Source: Buttiauxella brennerae ATCC 51605 (GTDB lineage: Bacteria > Pseudomonadota > Gammaproteobacteria > Enterobacterales > Enterobacteriaceae). Taken from it: DNA of 64,000 bases. Location of the stretch: the NCBI RefSeq assembly GCF_001654925.1, contig NZ_LXER01000020.1:1-64000 (forward strand). The letters are read 5' to 3'. This document shows, piece by piece, positions 39,692-50,265 of the stretch (position 1 is its first letter; each line of letters opens with the position of its first letter). The notes under the pieces were generated by a model, which worked only from the letters and a program-made list of their open reading frames with translations, made no database searches and was not told where the DNA came from. The position numbers and the translations under genes are program-made.

Positions 39692-41212
39692 TCAAAGGTG
39701 CACAGACGCAAGACGTAATATTTCGTTCTGTGTGGTTGTTTTAGTGTCTACAATTCCGGCAACAAGACCATTGCTCATGACCAGAATACGATCTGTAATC
39801 CCTAACAACTCCGGCATTTCGGACGAAATAATGATGATTCCTTTCCCTTTTTTGGCCAACTCAGCGATTAACTGATAAATTTCAAATTTAGCGCCGACAT
39901 CAATCCCACGGGTGGGTTCATCTAACATTAAAATTTCTGGCTGGGTTAACAACCAACGGCCAATAATAACTTTCTGCTGGTTACCACCGGACAGCGAACC
40001 AATAGAGGTGCGATGGCCTGGTGTTTTTACACGCATTGAGTCGATAACCCACTGGGTGTCGCTTTTCATACGCGAGTTATCCAGCAAGCCGACTTTATTT
40101 TTATAATTGCGAATATTAGAAATCAGCGAGTTAAAACCAATATCGAGATAAGCGTAAATACCCGTAGAGCGGCGCTCTTCGGTGACTAACGCAAAACCGT
40201 GGTTAATGGCTTCATTCGCCGAGTGGTTATTAATTTTTTTGCCGTGTAGCATAATGGTACCGCCTGATTTCTCGCGGATACCAAAAAGCGTTTCAACAAT
40301 ATCAGTACGTTTCGCACCCACCAGACCTGCAATGCCAAGGATTTCACCTTTATGCAAATCGAAGGAAACATCACGAATAGACGGCTGGCGTAAAGAAGTC
40401 AGGTTACGGACTTCCATAATCACTTCGCCCGGGACGTTTTCTTTTGTCGGGAAACGCTGGTTCAGAGAGCGGCCAACCATCATGGAGATAATTTTATCCA
40501 TGTCCAACCCTTCTAAAGGCTGGGTGGCAATCCACTGTCCGTCACGCAAGATGGTGATTTCATCACACAACTGGAAGATCTCTTCCATTTTGTGAGAGAT
40601 ATAAACAATGCCGCAGCCACGCTCTTTTAACTTACGAATGATTTTGAAAAGGTGATTAACTTCCTTTTCCGTCAGTGAGGATGTTGGCTCATCCATAATG
40701 ACGATTTTGGCATTGTAAGAAAACGCTTTAGCGATTTCGATCATCTGCATTTGCGATACTGACAAAGTGCCCACACGAGCTTTAGGGTCAATATCAATAT
40801 CCAGTTCATCGAAGATGTGTTTGGTATCGCGGTACATTTTGTCTTGATCGACAAATACACCTTTGGTTGGGTAACGCCCCAGCCACATGTTATCCATTAC
40901 GGTGCGTTGTAAAACCAGATTTAATTCCTGATGCACCATGGAGATACCGTTTTCCAGCGCTTCTTTGGTGCTGGAAAAATTAACTTCTTGTCCCTGAAAA
41001 AGAATGCTGCCGGAATCTTTGCTGTAGATCCCAAAAAGACATTTTAATAATGTTGATTTACCTGCGCCGTTCTCACCCATTAATGCGTGAATGGAATGAG
41101 GACGAACTTTTAAATTAACATTATCCAGTGCCTTAACGCCGGGGAATGATTTATTAATGTTGGTCATTTCCAACAAATATTCCGACGACTGATTTGTATT
41201 AGTGTCAACCAT
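39692..41212 (-). CDS. mglA: Galactose/methyl-galactoside ABC transporter ATPase MglA
   Basis: A fused double ATPase of the CUT2 type. The first domain has GENGAGKST; the second has the CUT2-typical degenerate loop GLVGAKRTD in place of a normal Walker A, but keeps [11 protein letters not shown] 41212 (MVDTNTN) gives 506 aa as in E. coli; the frame extends upstream through the mglB-mglA gap but without ribosome site support. It is the middle gene of mglBAC. Confidence 0.96.
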   Translation of the reverse strand: MVDTNTNQSSEYLLEMTNINKSFPGVKALDNVNLKVRPHSIHALMGENGAGKSTLLKCLFGIYSKDSGSILFQGQEVNFSSTKEALENGISMVHQELNLVLQRTVMDNMWLGRYPTKGVFVDQDKMYRDTKHIFDELDIDIDPKARVGTLSVSQMQMIEIAKAFSYNAKIVIMDEPTSSLTEKEVNHLFKIIRKLKERGCGIVYISHKMEEIFQLCDEITILRDGQWIATQPLEGLDMDKIISMMVGRSLNQRFPTKENVPGEVIMEVRNLTSLRQPSIRDVSFDLHKGEILGIAGLVGAKRTDIVETLFGIREKSGGTIMLHGKKINNHSANEAINHGFALVTEERRSTGIYAYLDIGFNSLISNIRNYKNKVGLLDNSRMKSDTQWVIDSMRVKTPGHRTSIGSLSGGNQQKVIIGRWLLTQPEILMLDEPTRGIDVGAKFEIYQLIAELAKKGKGIIIISSEMPELLGITDRILVMSNGLVAGIVDTKTTTQNEILRLASVHL

Positions 41213-41247
41213 AGTTATACCTGTGTGGCTGATTATCAGGCCTGATA

Positions 41248-41267
41248 CCGGGCGAAAATTCGCCCGG
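41248..41267 (-). other. Intercistronic hairpin between mglB and mglA
   Basis: The perfect inverted repeat CCGGGCGAA with TTCGCCCGG (2-4 base loop) lies in the 92-bp gap after the mglB stop. E. coli carries a REP sequence in the same gap, where it raises the level of the binding protein mRNA; this hairpin is in the right place for that role. No T run follows, so read-through into mglA is expected. Confidence 0.7.
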
Positions 41268-41304
41268 ATTCGACACACTTAAAACCCTATCCTGGACGCG
41301 ATAC

Positions 41305-42303
41305 TTATTTACCGACGAACTGAGCCAGGTTGTCTTTATCAACGCCGACATAAGGAATACGGACAATTTTGTCTTCGATTTTCCAGTTAGTGCCTTCTGC
41401 TGCTGGTTTGCCAGCGGCCAGGTTTTTCACCAGATCGAAGGTTGCTTTAGCCTGGTTGTTCGCATCGTTCAGAACAGTACCGGCCATTGCGCCAGATTTA
41501 ACCATTGCCAACGCTTCTGGCAGGGCATCCACACCGAAGACTGGAATAGACGATTTGTTGTGTGCTTTCAGAGCTTCTACAGCACCCATTGCCATCGCAT
41601 CGTTGTTGGCGATAACCACTTCGATTTTGTTAGCGTTCGGGCCGGACAACCATGCGTCCATTTTATCTTTCGCCTGAGCGGTGTCCCACATTGCAGTATC
41701 TAACTGCAGCTGTTGGGTTTTCAGGCCTTTGTTGTTCAGCTCTTTGATAACGTAAGTTGTACGAGCTTCAGCATCCGGGTGGCCTGGCTCACCTTTCAGC
41801 AGAACGAACTGAACCTGACCATCTTTGTTCAGATCCCACGCCGGGTTTGCTGCCCAATGTTTAGCAATCAAGTCGCCCTGAATCACACCGGATTCTTTAG
41901 AGTCGGTACCAACGTAGTAAGCTTTGTCGTAGCTATCCAGCGCTTTACGAGAAGGCTCTTTGTTGTAGAACACGATTGGAATGTTCTGGCCACGGGCTTT
42001 TTCGATAACGGTGCCAGCAGCAGCAGGGTCAACCAGGTTGATTGCCAGACCTTTCACGCCTTTTGCCAACAGCACGTCAATCTGATCGTTCTGCTTGGAC
42101 TGGTCGTTCTGGGAGTCGTTCATCAGCAGTTCTACGTCTGGAGATGCTTTTGCGTCTTTTTCGATTGCCTTGCGCACGACCGACATGAAGTTATCGTCGT
42201 ATTTATAAATGGTCACGCCAATACGGGTATCAGCTGCATGAGCGGCTGCGCCAAACAACATGCAAGACATAACGGCGGACAGGGTCAAAACCTTCTTATT
42301 CAT
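41305..42303 (-). CDS. mglB: D-galactose/D-glucose-binding periplasmic protein MglB
   Basis: A ligand-binding protein for the Mgl importer and for Trg chemotaxis. The Sec signal peptide cleaves near AHA-AD (23/24). The mature protein is a two-lobed family 2 binding protein with the calcium-binding loop DLNKDGQVQ. 332 aa, the E. coli length. It is the first gene of mglBAC, under a CRP site and GalR/S operator in the gap to galS. Confidence 0.97.
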   Translation of the reverse strand: MNKKVLTLSAVMSCMLFGAAAHAADTRIGVTIYKYDDNFMSVVRKAIEKDAKASPDVELLMNDSQNDQSKQNDQIDVLLAKGVKGLAINLVDPAAAGTVIEKARGQNIPIVFYNKEPSRKALDSYDKAYYVGTDSKESGVIQGDLIAKHWAANPAWDLNKDGQVQFVLLKGEPGHPDAEARTTYVIKELNNKGLKTQQLQLDTAMWDTAQAKDKMDAWLSGPNANKIEVVIANNDAMAMGAVEALKAHNKSSIPVFGVDALPEALAMVKSGAMAGTVLNDANNQAKATFDLVKNLAAGKPAAEGTNWKIEDKIVRIPYVGVDKDNLAQFVGK

Positions 42304-42445
42304 GGTATCTCCGGTTTTTTTGCAGGGTAGTTCAGTGGTATTCAGGCAGGCAGCATTGTTAATAAAACGTTACTGAATGCCGAAAATTTTTCTATAGTAA
42401 AAAACTCTTCCGTGTTCTGTAACGATCCATAACTGCTTTTATTGA

Positions 42446-42570
42446 TATCCCCGTCATACTTCAAGTTGCTGATGCGTTGGCTGCGTTTGTTCGCCCGAAT
42501 CTCTTACCAGAGTAAGCTCATCGGGACTCACGCTCTTGCCGCCTTTCTTCAACTTGAATTATTTGGGTAT
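42446..42570. repeat. ERIC-like element 3 (variant core)
   Basis: About 125 bp with ERIC ends (CCCCGTCATACTTCAAGTTG at one side and TTGAATTATTTGGGTAT at the other), but a core (CGCCCGAATCTCTTACCAGA) that differs from elements 1 and 2. It lies in the 416-bp gap between mglB and galS, between the mglB start and the CRP/GalS sites, so it would fall in the mgl leader if the promoter is near those sites. Confidence 0.85.
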
Positions 42571-42673
42571 AATTTTTTTGGCTGAATACCTATAGGTAAA
42601 CTGATTAGTCACCGTTACATATAGTTTCAGCTGATAAGACGCTGACATCATAGTCATCGCAATGTTAATTAAC

Positions 42674-42689
42674 TGTGAATTTACTCACA
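42674..42689 (-). promoter_or_regulatory. CRP site of the mgl promoter region
   Basis: TGTGAATTTACTCACA is a perfect TGTGA-N6-TCACA core. It lies next to the GalR/S operator between galS and mglB. In E. coli mgl requires CRP. Confidence 0.8.
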
Positions 42690-42692
42690 AAT

Positions 42693-42706
42693 TGAAACCG
42701 GTTACA
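42693..42706 (-). promoter_or_regulatory. GalR/GalS operator for mglBAC
   Basis: TGAAACCGGTTACA matches the Gal operator pattern TGNAANCGNTTNCA at all fixed positions. It sits just after the galS stop, 3 bases from the CRP site. Confidence 0.8.
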
Positions 42707-42719
42707 TAAAAGACTTTAT

Positions 42720-43742
42720 TCAGAGAGTGATCGGTGCCGCAATTTGCCGCGGAGCCACAGAATGGCGACGAACTAAAGTCGGCATAAAACAGTGTGTTGC
42801 ACCATTATCGAGCGTGCCTGCGGCCCCTTGTAACGCCAGTTCAGTCGCCAGTCGCGCCATTGAAACAATGGGGTAACGCACCGTTGTTAACTGCGGGTCG
42901 GTGTAACGCGCTATCGGAATATCATCAAAACCAATCACTGACACATGGTGCGGAACGATAATCCCGTTATCTTTCAGGGCGGTTAACGCTCCAGCCGCCA
43001 TGCTGTCGTTATAGGCGAACACCGCACTGAGTTGCAGGTTGCGGCCAAGCAGTTCCACCATTGCGGCTTCGCCGCCTTGCATATCGGGCGAACCCACGCC
43101 TACCCAGCTTTCCGGCGGGGTAATCCCCTGCTCCGTCATGCCGCGCATCCACCCTTCCCGGCGATGGGCGTTATCTTCAATGGCATGGCTGGAAGCCAGA
43201 TAACCAATGCGTTGATGGCCCTGATTAAACAGCATTCGGGTCGCCATTAACGCACCACTGACGTTATCAAGCCCGACGCATCGGTGCTCGTAACCCGGCA
43301 CAATGCGGTTGACCAACACCATGCCAGGAATGTCTTCGAGGAATGCGCCTAACTCCTGATCGCTTAATGCTTTCGCATGAACAATCAATGCATTACAGCG
43401 CTGACGAATCAGCACTTCGATAGCATGACGTTCTTTTTCTTCCTGGTGATAGCTGTTACCGATGAGCACGTATTTATTGTGAAGCTGTGCCACAACATCC
43501 ACTGCTTTCACCAGCGCACCAAAGAAGGGATCGGAGACATCCATCACCACCACACCGATGGTGTCGCTGACCTGAGTGGCCAGCGCCTGGGCGTTGGCAT
43601 TTGGACGATAGCCTAGTTGTGCCACCGCCTGCATGACACTTTCACGGGTATCAGCACTGACCAGCGCACTGTTATTGAGTACACGGGATACCGTCGCCAC
43701 GGAGACGCCGGCGATGCGAGCAACGTCACGAATGGTGATCAT
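42720..43742 (-). CDS. galS: Galactose isorepressor GalS
   Basis: A LacI-family repressor of mgl and gal genes, with D-galactose as effector. The N-terminal DNA-binding domain is [20 protein letters not shown], followed by the effector domain that aligns throughout with E. coli GalS. ATG 43742 (MITIRDV) gives 340 aa, slightly shorter than E. coli at the C-terminus. It lies directly upstream of mglBAC, and its own promoter has a Gal operator and CRP site, consistent with autoregulation. Confidence 0.95.
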   Translation of the reverse strand: MITIRDVARIAGVSVATVSRVLNNSALVSADTRESVMQAVAQLGYRPNANAQALATQVSDTIGVVVMDVSDPFFGALVKAVDVVAQLHNKYVLIGNSYHQEEKERHAIEVLIRQRCNALIVHAKALSDQELGAFLEDIPGMVLVNRIVPGYEHRCVGLDNVSGALMATRMLFNQGHQRIGYLASSHAIEDNAHRREGWMRGMTEQGITPPESWVGVGSPDMQGGEAAMVELLGRNLQLSAVFAYNDSMAAGALTALKDNGIIVPHHVSVIGFDDIPIARYTDPQLTTVRYPIVSMARLATELALQGAAGTLDNGATHCFMPTLVRRHSVAPRQIAAPITL

Positions 43743-43832
43743 AGGTATCACCAGGCGAAGGAAGAGTTAGTCTCATGAATGCACCCTGTATTTGGCAAGG
43801 TGGCTATTCTGGCAGCGAGTTGGGAATGACTA

Positions 43833-43866
43833 CGTGAGGATGATCACATCAATGAAAACGGTTACA
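43833..43866 (-). promoter_or_regulatory. CRP site and GalR/S operator of galS
   Basis: CGTGAGGATGATCACA (43833-43848) matches the CRP core at 9 of 10 bases. TGAAAACGGTTACA (43853-43866) is a full match to TGNAANCGNTTNCA. The spacing between the two mirrors that in the mgl promoter region: 3-4 bases apart, CRP site nearer the gene. Confidence 0.78.
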
Positions 43867-43897
43867 TACAAATCGTTAACGTTTGTGATGTATATCA

Positions 43898-45055
43898 TTA
43901 TCTTGCTGGATGTTTCAGGGAAACCCCTGCGGCTCGTGCGGTGAGCTGTCTCCAGAGCCATTCAACGGGTCCCTGGCGGAAATAACGCAGCCAAATCATA
44001 GAGAAAAGAATATTGATAACCCAGATAACCGGCACAATACCGAGCAATGCAAGGCGGTCAAATTTCATAAACCACCCCATATGGAAGAAGAAGGTGGTAC
44101 AAAGCAGCGTTTGCAGCAAATAGTTCGACAGCGCCATACGCCCGACATGCGCGACAGCATTCACTATGCGTAAACGCGAAAGCTGCGGCCAGTAGCCAAA
44201 TGCGAGGGCCGCGTAGCCGATGGTTTGAAACGGAGCACTCAATTCACGCGGTGCCTGCAGCAAGAAAGCACACCAGCGATACATCCAGCCAACGTGCCAC
44301 TGGGCATAAATCGCAGGAATGTTAATCAGCATCCCGACCACAATCAGCCACAACCCAATGCGGCGATAATGATGCAGACTAAACTCGCCTCGCAGCCAGC
44401 CGCTGCGCATTAATGACGCGCCCACTAACATCATGCCAGCCAGCTGCCAGCCGTATTGTGCGCCTAATGCCACTAAGTTTGAGGAGAGCAGATCAATACG
44501 ATTACTGATGGCTTCGCTGCCACCACCCAGCTTCCACCACTGCTCGTACTGCAAATTGGCAGCATCCGGAACCCAGGAACGGTTTGGCGCATCACCTGAA
44601 ATAAAGCCTAACAGCAGCAGCACGCCGATGCCGGTGAGATAAAGCATCACGCCAGTATTGAACAGCGAGCGGTTTCCCGGCGCGTCACGAATCAAGCGCC
44701 AGCACACCAGCCCAACTAAACCGTAGGCCAGCAAAATATCGCCATCCCAAAAGAAGATAGCGTGCATAAAACCGAGCAGGACGAGTAGCGTCAGACGTGA
44801 CTGAATCCAGCGTTTGCCGCGATGTAACAACATCTGCAAGCCCGCGCCAAATAACAGAGCAAATAAGGTGAGGAATTTTACCTGAGCGAAGAGATCTAAA
44901 ATCGCCCATGTCCAGGCATCCCTTTCGGTAATCGTACCGGACCATGCTGGATTGAGGTACGCCGCCTTCGGTAAACCGAAGGCCACGATATTAAGTAGCA
45001 GGATGCCGAGAATAGCGACGCCACGGACAAAATCCAGCGTGACATTTCTCTCCAT
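43898..45055 (-). CDS. yeiB: DUF418-family membrane protein YeiB
   Basis: An inner-membrane protein of the YeiB/DUF418 family with about ten helices; 385 aa as in E. coli. Function is not established. It is encoded 20 bases after folE in what looks like a folE-yeiB operon, as in E. coli, and followed by galS. Confidence 0.93.
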   Translation of the reverse strand: MERNVTLDFVRGVAILGILLLNIVAFGLPKAAYLNPAWSGTITERDAWTWAILDLFAQVKFLTLFALLFGAGLQMLLHRGKRWIQSRLTLLVLLGFMHAIFFWDGDILLAYGLVGLVCWRLIRDAPGNRSLFNTGVMLYLTGIGVLLLLGFISGDAPNRSWVPDAANLQYEQWWKLGGGSEAISNRIDLLSSNLVALGAQYGWQLAGMMLVGASLMRSGWLRGEFSLHHYRRIGLWLIVVGMLINIPAIYAQWHVGWMYRWCAFLLQAPRELSAPFQTIGYAALAFGYWPQLSRLRIVNAVAHVGRMALSNYLLQTLLCTTFFFHMGWFMKFDRLALLGIVPVIWVINILFSMIWLRYFRQGPVEWLWRQLTARAAGVSLKHPAR

Positions 45056-45075
45056 AAACCCTGCTCGCTTAATGA

Positions 45076-45741
45076 TTAGTTATGACGCACAGCGCGCAGG
45101 AATTCCTGGCGTGTATTCTGGCTCGATTTAAACAATCCACCCAACGACGTGGTTGTCGTCGCACTGGTTGCATCCTGCACGCCACGGGCTTTCACACAAT
45201 AATGGACTGCATCAATAGAGACCGCCACATTGTTGGTGCCAAGCAAGGTTTGCAGTGCAATCAGGATTTGCTGGGTTAAGCGTTCCTGAACCTGCGGGCG
45301 CTGTGCAAAGAATTGCACAATGCGGTTAATTTTCGACAAGCCAATCACGGTATCTTTCGGCAGATAAGACACTGTCGCTTTACCGTCGATCGTCACGAAA
45401 TGGTGTTCACAAGTGCTGGTGAGCGTAATGTTGCGCACGGTGACCATCTCATCAACCTTCATCTTATTCTCAATGACGGTGATTTTCGGGAAGTTAGCGT
45501 AATCAAGGCCGGAGAAAATCTCATCGACATACATTTTAGCAATGCGATGCGGGGTTTCCATCAAGCTATCGTCGCTGAGATCAAGATTCAGCAACTGCAT
45601 GATTTCCGTCATATGCCCGGCAATCTCGCGTTTGCGGGTTTCGTTATCAAGCTCACGCAATTGTGGGCGCAGTGGCGTTTCCAGGCCGCGTGCAACCAAT
45701 GCTTCATGAACCAATGCGGCTTCTGGACTTAGTGATGACAT
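45076..45741 (-). CDS. folE: GTP cyclohydrolase I FolE
   Basis: Converts GTP to 7,8-dihydroneopterin triphosphate, the first step of folate synthesis. The zinc-site motif TCEHHF and the later HYCVKARG carry the ligands. ATG 45741 ([15 protein letters not shown]) has AGGAG upstream and gives 221 aa against 222 in E. coli; the frame continues 27 codons upstream but without support. It is near-identical to E. coli in the catalytic part. Confidence 0.97.
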   Translation of the reverse strand: MSSLSPEAALVHEALVARGLETPLRPQLRELDNETRKREIAGHMTEIMQLLNLDLSDDSLMETPHRIAKMYVDEIFSGLDYANFPKITVIENKMKVDEMVTVRNITLTSTCEHHFVTIDGKATVSYLPKDTVIGLSKINRIVQFFAQRPQVQERLTQQILIALQTLLGTNNVAVSIDAVHYCVKARGVQDATSATTTTSLGGLFKSSQNTRQEFLRAVRHN

Positions 45742-45869
45742 GTTTTTTCTCCTGCAGGTGTGACTGACCTCGGCCCTACGTGGGGCAAAGTGTGCGCTCA
45801 TTGTGCGTGAGCGCGGTCGCATAATCCAGTAGTGCGAACGATAATTGCGCTAAATAATCATAGAAATCG

Positions 45870-47039
45870 TCAATACCTTCGCCAGACCAAACCGCCTGCG
45901 ACTAACAAGGCAAAACCCGCAACATATAGCGCAGGCTCAAGTTGCCCGGTAAGCGAAGTCGATAATGCTGACAGCATCGGTCCGACTAATTGCCCCATGG
46001 CGTAACCGGTAGTGAGTAACCCTGCCATGTAACGGGTATGCTTTGGCGCCAGTTCACGACCATATTGCAACGATAATTGCACCGCACATAAGAAGCCACC
46101 GCCCACCAGCAACGAACCTAAAACTAGCCCGACCATACCGGGAATCATATCTGAGGCGAATACCCCAAGCGCTTGTAACCACAAAACCAGCGCCAGGCGC
46201 TGATGACTTTGTAGCTTTTGACGGGCGGCAATGCCGAGCAAAATACCGCAAACCGCCGCACCGCCAAATATCGGCCAGACAAACTGCGCAAACGCGCTAC
46301 CAGGGAAACGTGCGCTCGCCATCTGCGATAAAAATGTGGCGGGCAGAATATAACCAAACCCGGCCAGGCTGTAACTCCACACCAGGCGTTTGAGTTGTGG
46401 CGTTAACACCAGCGGCTCGGGTGCCGTTTCCGGGCGGTGCAACTCCCCTTTGCGTGGCAAATTTCGGGCGATTAACAGGATAAAAAGCAGCGCCAAAGTG
46501 CCATAAACCAGCCAGGCACTGCTTGCTGACAACCCGTAACTGTGGATTGCCACCGCCAACAAACCGCTGATAAATATTCCCGCCCCCGGCCCTGCGAACA
46601 CCGCCGCACTTAACCCCGGCTTACCTAAATGTGCCAGCTGCTCATTGCTCCATGCGGCAATTAACACCATCGCCCAGCCACTGGCGCAACCAATCATAAA
46701 ACGGATCAACGCATGCCACAGGGCTGCATCCACGGTAGCAGAAAGCAGCGTAAGAATGACCGCTCCCCAGACTCCGGCGTGCAGGCGCAGCTCTACCCGC
46801 CGATGGGCTCGCATGGCATCCCACGCACCAACCAGATAACCAAGGTAGTTAATCGCCGCTACCAAACCCGCACGGGTTAAGGTAAGTTGCCCTTCCGTGA
46901 TCATCAGCGGGACTTGCGGCGTGAAAGCAAAGCGGCCAATGCCCATTGCCACCACCAGCACTAAAAAACCCGTCAATGCTATACGTGCAGCCACAGCCAC
47001 CCCAAATGTTGCGATTTCGTTGCCAGCATGATGCCGCAT
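45870..47039 (-). CDS. MFS transporter of the YbfB/YjiJ family
   Basis: A 389-residue inner-membrane protein with about twelve helices. The segment GIGRFAFTPQVPLM near helix 1 is characteristic of the YbfB/YjiJ (MFS_4) family, whose substrates are unknown. It is an extra gene compared with E. coli, where folE is next to yeiG. It is divergent from yeiG with a 62-bp gap between the starts. Confidence 0.85.
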   Translation of the reverse strand: MRHHAGNEIATFGVAVAARIALTGFLVLVVAMGIGRFAFTPQVPLMITEGQLTLTRAGLVAAINYLGYLVGAWDAMRAHRRVELRLHAGVWGAVILTLLSATVDAALWHALIRFMIGCASGWAMVLIAAWSNEQLAHLGKPGLSAAVFAGPGAGIFISGLLAVAIHSYGLSASSAWLVYGTLALLFILLIARNLPRKGELHRPETAPEPLVLTPQLKRLVWSYSLAGFGYILPATFLSQMASARFPGSAFAQFVWPIFGGAAVCGILLGIAARQKLQSHQRLALVLWLQALGVFASDMIPGMVGLVLGSLLVGGGFLCAVQLSLQYGRELAPKHTRYMAGLLTTGYAMGQLVGPMLSALSTSLTGQLEPALYVAGFALLVAGGLVWRRY

Positions 47040-47101
47040 GGCTAGACTGGGGTGAAGTGAAAGTTATTCATTGATATTGAATATATTTGAGGAACCTCTG
47101 G

Positions 47102-47932
47102 ATGGAACTGCTTGAAGAACACCGATGCTTTGAAGGCTGGCAGCAGCGCTGGCGCCATGATTCCGCGGTACTGAAATGCCCAATGACGTTCAGTATTTTT
47201 CTGCCAACGCCACGTACGACTCCCCCACCGGTGCTCTATTGGCTCTCCGGTTTGACCTGTAATGACGAAAATTTCACCACCAAAGCGGGCGCGCAACGAG
47301 TCGCTTCTGAGTTGGGAATTGTTTTGGTCATGCCTGACACCAGCCCGCGCGGCGAAAATGTGCCTAATAATGAAAGTTACGATCTCGGCCAGGGTGCAAG
47401 TTTTTACCTGAACGCCACCGAACAGCCGTGGGCCGACCATTTCCGTATGTACGACTACATTAATGATGAGTTGCCAGCGTTGATTGCTGATAACTTCAGC
47501 ATCAGTGAGAAAGCCTCTATTTTCGGGCACTCTATGGGCGGCCACGGTGCACTTAGTATCGCGTTGAAAAACCCGGGCCGTTACTGCTCTGTTTCTGCTT
47601 TTGCGCCGATTGTGAACCCAACCCGCGTGCCGTGGGGGCAAAAAGCCTTTAATGCTTATTTAGGTGCTGACGAAGGGAAATGGCGCGAGTGGGATAGCTG
47701 CTGCTTGCTGATGCAGGCCGATACTACCCATGCCATTCCTGTGCTTATCGATCAGGGTGATGCCGATCAGTTCCTGGCAGACCAGCTACAACCGGCGCAG
47801 TTTGCTGAGGTTGCCCGGCAAAAAAGCTGGCCGCTGACCCTGCGCGTGCAGCCGGGTTACGACCATAGTTATTACTTTATTGCTTCGTTTATCGAAGACC
47901 ATTTGCGGTTCCACGCGGAGCATTTGGCTTAA
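47102..47932 (+). CDS. yeiG: S-formylglutathione hydrolase YeiG
   Basis: A cytosolic alpha/beta hydrolase (esterase D family) that splits S-formylglutathione to formate and glutathione in formaldehyde detoxification. The nucleophile elbow GHSMGG is near residue 145; the catalytic Asp and His lie in DQGDADQF and [11 protein letters not shown] 47102 ([10 protein letters not shown]) aligns with E. coli YeiG and gives 276 aa; the frame opens five codons earlier without support. Confidence 0.95.
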   Translation: MELLEEHRCFEGWQQRWRHDSAVLKCPMTFSIFLPTPRTTPPPVLYWLSGLTCNDENFTTKAGAQRVASELGIVLVMPDTSPRGENVPNNESYDLGQGASFYLNATEQPWADHFRMYDYINDELPALIADNFSISEKASIFGHSMGGHGALSIALKNPGRYCSVSAFAPIVNPTRVPWGQKAFNAYLGADEGKWREWDSCCLLMQADTTHAIPVLIDQGDADQFLADQLQPAQFAEVARQKSWPLTLRVQPGYDHSYYFIASFIEDHLRFHAEHLA

Positions 47933-47940
47933 CCGTTGGG

Positions 47941-48027
47941 TTTGCCCTCACCCCGGCCCTCTCCCCCTGGAGAGGGAGAAAACCGGATGTCCCCTCTCCC
48001 GTGGGAGAGGGTTAGGGTGAGGGCAAA
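47941..48027. repeat. Dispersed CCCTC-type palindromic repeat, copy E
   Basis: Extended outer arms TTTGCCCTCACCC and GGGTGAGGGCAAA enclose two inner CCCTCTCC/GGAGAGGG hairpins. It fills the gap between the convergent yeiG and cirA, starting 8 bases after the yeiG stop. Confidence 0.9.
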
Positions 48028-48035
48028 AGCTCAAA

Positions 48036-50006
48036 TCAGAACGTGTAATCCACCGCCATAAAGTAGCGACGACCATCCTCATTGTAACTGTAATCGTCAC
48101 GACTCAGATCTTTATCACCCAGGTTCATTACCCCGGCACGTAACTTAACGCTCTTCGTTGCCTTCCACGCTGCACCCGTATTCCACACCACGTAGCCACC
48201 AGGCGTTGGCGAGCCGTCGGTTGTCGCACGTTGCTCACCGGTGTAGTTCGCCGAAACGTAGAACGACCAGTCATCCAATGGCACCCAATCCACCGTACCG
48301 TTAGCGGTGTGGAATGGTAGCGACGCCAGCGGTTTGTTGCCACCGCCACTCAAATCACGGCCATCGTTATAGGTGTAGTTCAGGGTGAGTTTCCACTGCT
48401 CGCTGAACGGTACTTTCAACTCGGTTTCCACACCCCGTACACGCGCTTTGTTAACGTTGTAGTATTTGAAGATCGGGCGGCCCGCGCTGTCAAAACCAAC
48501 AAAGTTAGGGTAGGACGGAGCCTGGCTGATGCTCGAAGTACGATTAATATCAATCATATCGTCGAGATTGTTCTGGAAGGTGGTGATGCTACCTGAAACC
48601 CCTTCCAGCAAGCCTTCGTCACCTGCGTAGTACAGACCCAGCTCGAAACTTTCACTGGTTTCCGGTTTCAAATCCGGGCTACCGACAATCTTACAAGAGC
48701 CACGGCAGGAGTTACTGGTCCAGTCCGGGCTAAGTTGCAGTAATGAAGGGGCTTTGAATGCCGTTGCCCAGCCACCTTTCATGGTGATGGTATCCGTCGC
48801 GCTATACACCAGATAGGCACGCGGGCTCCAGTGGTCACCATAGGTTTCGTGGTCATCCATACGCACGCCGGTGGTCAATGCCAGTGGTTCGAAAATCCGC
48901 CATTCATCTTCCAAAAATAGCGCGTACTGGCTGGCGGATGTTTCTGAGCTGTTGCCGCCCGTTAAGTTCACCGGATCTGTCAGCTTGTCGTGTCGCCACT
49001 CTCCACCGAAGGTCAGCAACTGGTTGATTTCACCTAATGGCAGAACCAGTTTGCCGTCGAGGCTGTTATTGCGTGAAGTGATAGGCGAGCTGTTGCCTGG
49101 ATTGAGGTTATCAATCTTATCGCCATAGAAACGCAGTTCGGTATTACCGTAATCCCAACGTCCATTGTGGGAAATCGAGTAATCCTGGCGCTCCATGCGG
49201 TTTTGATTCAGCGAATCTGAATCACGGTCCTGGCGGTCAAACCCGTAGCCAAAACTCATGTCCTGGTTTTCGGCTGGTGTCAAAGCAAACTCAGCGCTGC
49301 CGCTACGCGTAGTAAAGCCTTCAATGCGTGGCGTTTCGCCCGTTGCGCTGGTGCTTGACGCTTCCTGTTTATCTTTCTCGCGCTTACCAAGGTTGCCGTA
49401 AACTTTCACCCCAAGCAGATCGTCAATGATCGGCCCACTGGCAAAGAAGTTACTGTTATAAGAATCGCCGCGATCGCGATCTTCCTGAATCGTGGTGTCC
49501 GCCGTCACGGTGCCATGCCAGGCTTTGCCTACTTTGCGCGTAATGATGTTCACCACGCCGCCTAACGCATCCGAGCCGTAGAGTGAAGACATCGGCCCAC
49601 GCACTACTTCGATGCGCTCAATGGCATCGACCGGGATCCAGTTAAGGTCAAAATCATTGTGGCGGAACACGGCGTTGCGCGAGTTAACCCGCTTGCCATC
49701 CACCAGAATCAGCGTGTAGCTGCTACTCAGGCCACGGATACTGACGCCCTGGCGGTTATCCCCTTCGTTCGTGAGCTGCACGCCCGGGACTTCCTGCAAG
49801 ACATCTTTCAGGTTCTGGATCGGTTTCCTTTTCAGGTCTTCCTGGGTGATAACGCTAATACTGGCGGGGGCATCTTTGAGGTTTTGCTCGGTAGCCGAAG
49901 CAGTAACCACCATGGTGTCTTCACGTTCTTCGGCAATAACCGGAAACGCAGCACTGATTATCGACGCGCAAAGTCCTCCCCGGACGATGGGATTCAACCT
50001 TAACAT
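48036..50006 (-). CDS. cirA: Colicin I/catecholate siderophore receptor CirA
   Basis: A TonB-dependent outer-membrane receptor for linear catecholate siderophores, also used by colicins Ia and Ib. A signal peptide cleaves near PVIA-EE (25/26), the TonB box DTMVVTA follows at about 30-36, then the plug domain (ISVITQEDL to VVNIITRK) and a 22-strand barrel ending in AVDYTF with terminal Phe. ATG 50006 (MLRLNP) gives 656 aa and has GGAG 6 bases upstream. A Fur-type box lies upstream. Confidence 0.96.
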   Translation of the reverse strand: MLRLNPIVRGGLCASIISAAFPVIAEEREDTMVVTASATEQNLKDAPASISVITQEDLKRKPIQNLKDVLQEVPGVQLTNEGDNRQGVSIRGLSSSYTLILVDGKRVNSRNAVFRHNDFDLNWIPVDAIERIEVVRGPMSSLYGSDALGGVVNIITRKVGKAWHGTVTADTTIQEDRDRGDSYNSNFFASGPIIDDLLGVKVYGNLGKREKDKQEASSTSATGETPRIEGFTTRSGSAEFALTPAENQDMSFGYGFDRQDRDSDSLNQNRMERQDYSISHNGRWDYGNTELRFYGDKIDNLNPGNSSPITSRNNSLDGKLVLPLGEINQLLTFGGEWRHDKLTDPVNLTGGNSSETSASQYALFLEDEWRIFEPLALTTGVRMDDHETYGDHWSPRAYLVYSATDTITMKGGWATAFKAPSLLQLSPDWTSNSCRGSCKIVGSPDLKPETSESFELGLYYAGDEGLLEGVSGSITTFQNNLDDMIDINRTSSISQAPSYPNFVGFDSAGRPIFKYYNVNKARVRGVETELKVPFSEQWKLTLNYTYNDGRDLSGGGNKPLASLPFHTANGTVDWVPLDDWSFYVSANYTGEQRATTDGSPTPGGYVVWNTGAAWKATKSVKLRAGVMNLGDKDLSRDDYSYNEDGRRYFMAVDYTF

Positions 50007-50152
50007 TCCTTTCTCCATGAGGTGAATGGCAAACATTACTGAATTAATTGCGCTCACATTCCTTGATGCGTTGCTGGCTACTTTGGCAAGCAACTGCGCG
50101 CCCTACTCACTACATCCAGCAGCGGTAAAGCGAGGCGACACCATAAATTAAA

Positions 50153-50167
50153 CGAGAATGGTTATCA
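50153..50167 (-). promoter_or_regulatory. Candidate Fur box of cirA
   Basis: CGAGAATGGTTATCA matches the 7-1-7 pattern TGATAATnATTATCA at 11 of 14 positions. It is about 150 bases before the cirA start. cirA is Fur-repressed in E. coli. Confidence 0.6.
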
Positions 50168-50233
50168 ATCAAATTGTTAAAATTTGTAATGTATAGAAAG
50201 GGGATAATGCGAAAGGCTGATGCGAGAAGGGAT

Positions 50234-50260
50234 AAAAAAGGGCGCGATAATCGCGCCCTT
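50234..50260 (-). terminator. Intrinsic terminator of lysP
   Basis: On the minus strand AAGGGCGCGA, a 3-base loop, TCGCGCCCTT and then a T run form a strong terminator 6 bases past the lysP stop. Confidence 0.92.
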
Positions 50261-50265
50261 CTGAC

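Noticed and set aside
42446-42570. An insertion sequence end
   Set aside because: Its length and termini fit an ERIC element; there is no transposase nearby or target duplication that I can see.
45742-45822. An N-terminal extension of folE by 27 codons
   Set aside because: ATG 45741 has AGGAG before it and matches the family N-terminus.
50007-50093. An N-terminal extension of cirA by 29 codons
   Set aside because: It would place non-hydrophobic residues before the signal peptide; ATG 50006 has a ribosome site and matches CirA.
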